From NCBI GenBank assembly GCA_010279815.1, contig QEOQ01000303.1, positions 437,567 to 501,566 on the forward strand: a stretch of 64,000 bases of DNA. The letters run 5' to 3'. The notes under the pieces are model-generated. The model had not been told where the DNA came from. It saw nothing but the letters and a program-made list of their open reading frames with translations, and ran no database searches. The position numbers and the translations under genes are program-made. This DNA comes from Brachionus plicatilis (taxonomy: Eukaryota; Rotifera; Eurotatoria; Ploima; Brachionidae). This document shows, piece by piece, positions 60,286 through 64,000 of the stretch (within the stretch, counting starts at the first letter, position 1; every line of letters starts with the position of its first letter).

Positions 60286-63200
60286 TTCCCAAAAATGCAA
60301 ACCAAAATTCTAAACAATGGCATCCTGTCAACTAATTGAAGCATAAATATACTCAGCATATTGTTTTACTGACGATACCATTGGAACTCAAAGATTTGAT
60401 GAGCGGATTAGCAAAAAAATTCCATTAATATGAAATCCACAACCTCGGAACCAAACTAGAAGAACTAAATGTTCGATTGAAAAATTTACCTTAAAAATGA
60501 AGATAATTCAAACCGAAAGAATAAACCAGTATTAGCTGAGACTTAAAAATCTCAAATTCTAATCGAAAAGAAAAGTCAAGTTTATAAAATTGCTTGAAAA
60601 AAAATTAAGCTTATAAAATTTGATGTTTAGTGGCAGACGTAAATTAGAAAAAAAAAATTAAATTAGATTTTTATTTTATCAAAATTAATTTTTTTTCTTT
60701 TAAAAATTTTATTCTTCATATATTATTTCTTTTTTGTATGTTTGCTTGTTAAATTTTATATTTTAATTAATGGCAGGCTCAATTTTACAGTGTACCGAGA
60801 AGGTTTTCTGATAGTGGACTAAGTATTTGTCAAAATGAATAAATATCAGAACAGAGCTTAAACAATTTTTATTTTTTCCAGCTAAAAATTTAATTTATTT
60901 TATAAATACTTATTTAAAATTTCTTCTTATTGTCTAAAAGTTATACCAAATTTTGAACCCAATAAGAGAAGCAAAATTTCAATTTTGTTGAAAACAATTA
61001 ATGAACTATTTTAATCCTTGATTAAATTTGTATAATTAATAGCGATTTGTTGAATATTACTAAGGGCTCATTATATAATTTTAATTAATTGTTTATAATC
61101 TAACTTTTGGCTATTAAAATAAATGATTTCAATTTCTATTATGAAAGTAGACGTTACCAATACTAAGGTCCGTTAGCATTTAGCTCTTTAAAAATAAATG
61201 AACGAAAAAATGCCTCAAAAAGATCCGACACAGAGCTATTTAAATTTAAAATAATTAAAAAATTCAAAATTATAAGGTCCTCGGAAAAAAAAACTTATAT
61301 CGCAGCTATTTAAAAAACATGGACATTGAAAGGTTGTTTTTTTTCACTTTTAAATAAATAAAAGAAAAACTTTTTTTTTCTCAAGATTAATCATTTTTGA
61401 ATCGTACATCAGAGTCATTTGATTTGAAGATTTGCTTTCTTTGTGAGAAAAACTCTTTAAAAATGTAGTTAATTCATTATTTAGTGATCAAATATTTAGT
61501 CGAAAGTATTTATTTGATTTTTTGGAATTATATTTCTTGTTTTTCTTTTTTTGACAATAAAAAATTTGAAATTAACAATAATAAAAATAAGCAATGACTA
61601 GCAGTTTTGTTAAGATGTCTTACTGACATTTTTAGTAGCTAGATGCGCAGAAATCCAGTTCCATTTATAGTTTTCCTTTTTTTCTTTTTTTAGATTATTA
61701 AATACTATAAAATATCGGGTTAAGTAACAATTACTTAAAAGTGTTAGTTAGTATCAAGAACTTAATTGTTTAATGATTTTTAAGATTTTTTTAAAAAAAG
61801 CAGGATCCTACATTTCTTCTTACGAATTTTATTGAATTAAATTCATAGAAATATTTGGAAGCTAAACAGTTAAATGAATAGAAATTTTCTTTTAAGATAA
61901 TAATAACTAATTCCATTGTGGCAACATCAGATTTCAAGATCAATTTCAATTTTTCAATTTTTTCTGATAAAATTTGAAAAAAAAATTGAAAATCATTTTT
62001 AATTTAGAAATAAAAACTCTAGTTTTCCGTCGAAATTGATAAACTCTACGTTAAATTATTTTGAACAATATGCCACAAATTTATTGCAACAAATTGTTCT
62101 ATGCATAAACGAGATGGATAAATATCATAGAGTTTATATCTCTGAGTGATTTAGAAAATGAAATAATTTAATTTTGAAAATGATTTTTAAATAATAGACT
62201 TTTTTTTATTTTATTAATTAAAAAAATTTCGACAATGAATATTGTTATGTCCTATAAGGCTTCAAAAAAAAAACAACCCAACCTAATTATTTGAAATTTA
62301 ATATTTTTTTTTCAAATGGTTCCATTATTTAGAAGGATAAAAATTTTACCTCGCTTATCAGATTTCTACCTAATTTCGCTTTTAATTTTTTTTCAAAAAG
62401 TTCCAATTTCTAAAAAGAGATTTATTTGCACTTAAAATTGCGAGCTTTACTTTTTAACTTGTTATTTTTTTAGTTTTTGTTCCAAATTTGGTTTCATTAA
62501 AAAAACCTTTTAAGTTTCAAAAAATTTAGTTCATTTTAAAACTAATAGATGATAAAATAGATTTTTAAAGTTGATTAATATTTTTTATAGATAAATTTGA
62601 TATTAATTGTATCAATATTAAATAGAATTTTATCAGTTCAAGTCTAGTTAGGTAAGAAAGAGATGAGTAACTTACAAAATTTGTTTTTAGAATCAATTAA
62701 TCAAATTCAGCATAACTAAATTTAATTAAATATTTTAAAAATTGGAATTAAATAATCATTTGGGCCCTAGGCTAGGCTTGAATTACTCGAGCAAAAATGC
62801 TAATTTTTTTTGGGTCAAAATTAATTCTTTTTTATTTGCATCCTTAGTTGATTAAGTCACTAAATGATACGGAACGATATCTAAGTCAAATTTCTAAATT
62901 TCACTAAAAGTCCATTCTTAATTTCATACAAAATATCATAAAATTTGTTAATTAGTCAAAAAGTCAACTTATTGATTGATTTTGAGATTTAAATAATAAA
63001 AAACGAATTTTAGTATTTTTGATGATATTTGAACATAAATATGAAAACTGCCAAAGATTTTACTAATTAAGGAAGTCAAATAAAATATTAATGAAGAAAA
63101 TAATTATTTGCTGTATACACTGAAAATATAATAAATTTTTAAGTTTGCTTCAAGCATTTTAGTAATTTATTTAACGAACTTGATTAATTTTCCAACTCAT

Positions 63201-64000
63201 GACAAAATTTACAATACAGGAAAAATCAGTTTAACTAATCAATGGATTGATTAAGGCATTTAGGAATTTAGACCCTCGAATTGCGTTATGTGGTTTATTA
63301 AAAAACTAAATCTTTATAGATTAATACCATGTTCACAATTTGAATTATTAAGTCAAATTTAATTATTAACTATAAATATAACATATAATTTGATTATTTT
63401 TAATACAAGTAGTCAAAATAGATAAGTAACATATGTGGATTTTTGAAACTATAAAATTTACGACAAGTTAATTATTTGTTTTAATTTTTAACTTGAATAA
63501 TTAATATTTCTAAAAAATATTTCTTGACAACTTAAAATTAAATTTTCCTCACAGAACTAATCTTATGTCGAATAGATTACTCAGGCTTGACAAGAAAAAA
63601 ATTAATCATTTTAGCAAAAGGTTCATTGATTGAAAAAAGATCGTATCTTTAAGCATTTTTTAAATTTATGTCGATGACTTTATGATTCGTGAACCCCATT
63701 ACAATCTTAAAAACGACAATGAAATTTATTCAAGTTAAATTTTTTCAAGGATATATTATAATTAGAATAATAATTTAATACAAAAAAAATATTTGATTTA
63801 ATTTTAGGTTTTAGATTTATCTGTTTCTAATATTAAAATAAATATTTTAAAAGAAGATATCTTCAATTTAAAATTTATTAAAAATAAATTAAATATTGCG
63901 AAAGAAAGACTTCGAAGATAATAATCAAATGATGCCTCAACCCATTTTTATTTCATAAATCAAAGTATTTTTCGAGAAATTTGTAAGTTTTTTTTTTGTT
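60286..64000. other. Gene-free AT-rich end of the window
   Basis: 3.7 kb with no open frame, splice-linked segment or terminal inverted repeat that I can support. Confidence 0.5.

Noticed and set aside
1..64000. tRNA, rRNA or CRISPR features
   Set aside because: No convincing cloverleaf, rRNA or spacer-repeat pattern was found; the only regular array is the minisatellite at 39620-39771, which has no unique spacers.

Overview
This is AT-rich nuclear DNA from an invertebrate animal. The coding signal falls into multi-exon genes with GT-AG introns, mostly 48-110 bases long, read with the standard code. Five gene models are recognisable as metazoan families: a PTP-PEST-type tyrosine phosphatase, ANKLE2, TIMELESS, an executioner-type caspase and lysosomal alpha-mannosidase. 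The extreme AT content, small introns and many small DNA transposons would suit a monogonont rotifer such as Brachionus, but that is an inference; no taxon-specific marker was seen.

Layout. 1-3.6 kb is repeat debris: a GC-rich hairpin cluster, a small MITE, a Pif1-like helicase fragment between two copies of a 43-bp repeat, and an internally deleted Tc1/mariner element. 3.6-10.3 kb (+) is a 20-exon gene that I joined exon by exon. Its 1001-residue product appears to be a type I membrane protein with a signal peptide, a LolA-like ectodomain, four PAN/apple-like modules, one membrane helix and a short tail. 11.3-14.9 kb (+) is a decayed LINE (ORF1-like ORF, broken endonuclease, no reverse transcriptase seen). 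16.2-25.7 kb (-) is the PTP-PEST homologue (9 exons, 999 residues). 25.7-33.7 kb has no supportable gene. 33.7-36.3 kb (-) is ANKLE2 (4 exons, 801 residues) and 37.7-48.7 kb (+) is TIMELESS (9 exons, 1401 residues); these two are divergent across 1.4 kb. 52.0-53.2 kb (+) is an intronless caspase, 54.7-55.6 kb (-) an unrecognised basic protein, and 56.6-59.8 kb (+) lysosomal alpha-mannosidase. The last 4.2 kb is gene-free except for a 151-bp solo-LTR-like insertion.

All spliced models close exactly in frame. ANKLE2 (nuclear envelope reassembly) and TIMELESS (replication fork protection) are both cell-cycle genes, so the divergent pair may share a promoter region. The other genes have no evident functional link.

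The most striking material is mobile. Intron 5 of TIMELESS (6.4 kb, while the other introns are 48-68 bases) holds a nest of elements: a 31-bp-unit minisatellite, a 1.67-kb palindromic TA-flanked element carrying a small two-exon-like ORF that is itself split by a hAT MITE, a Mutator-like MITE with 9-bp target duplications, a long open LINE reverse transcriptase and a further TA-flanked MITE. Two smaller relatives of the palindromic element sit in introns of the membrane-protein and phosphatase genes.
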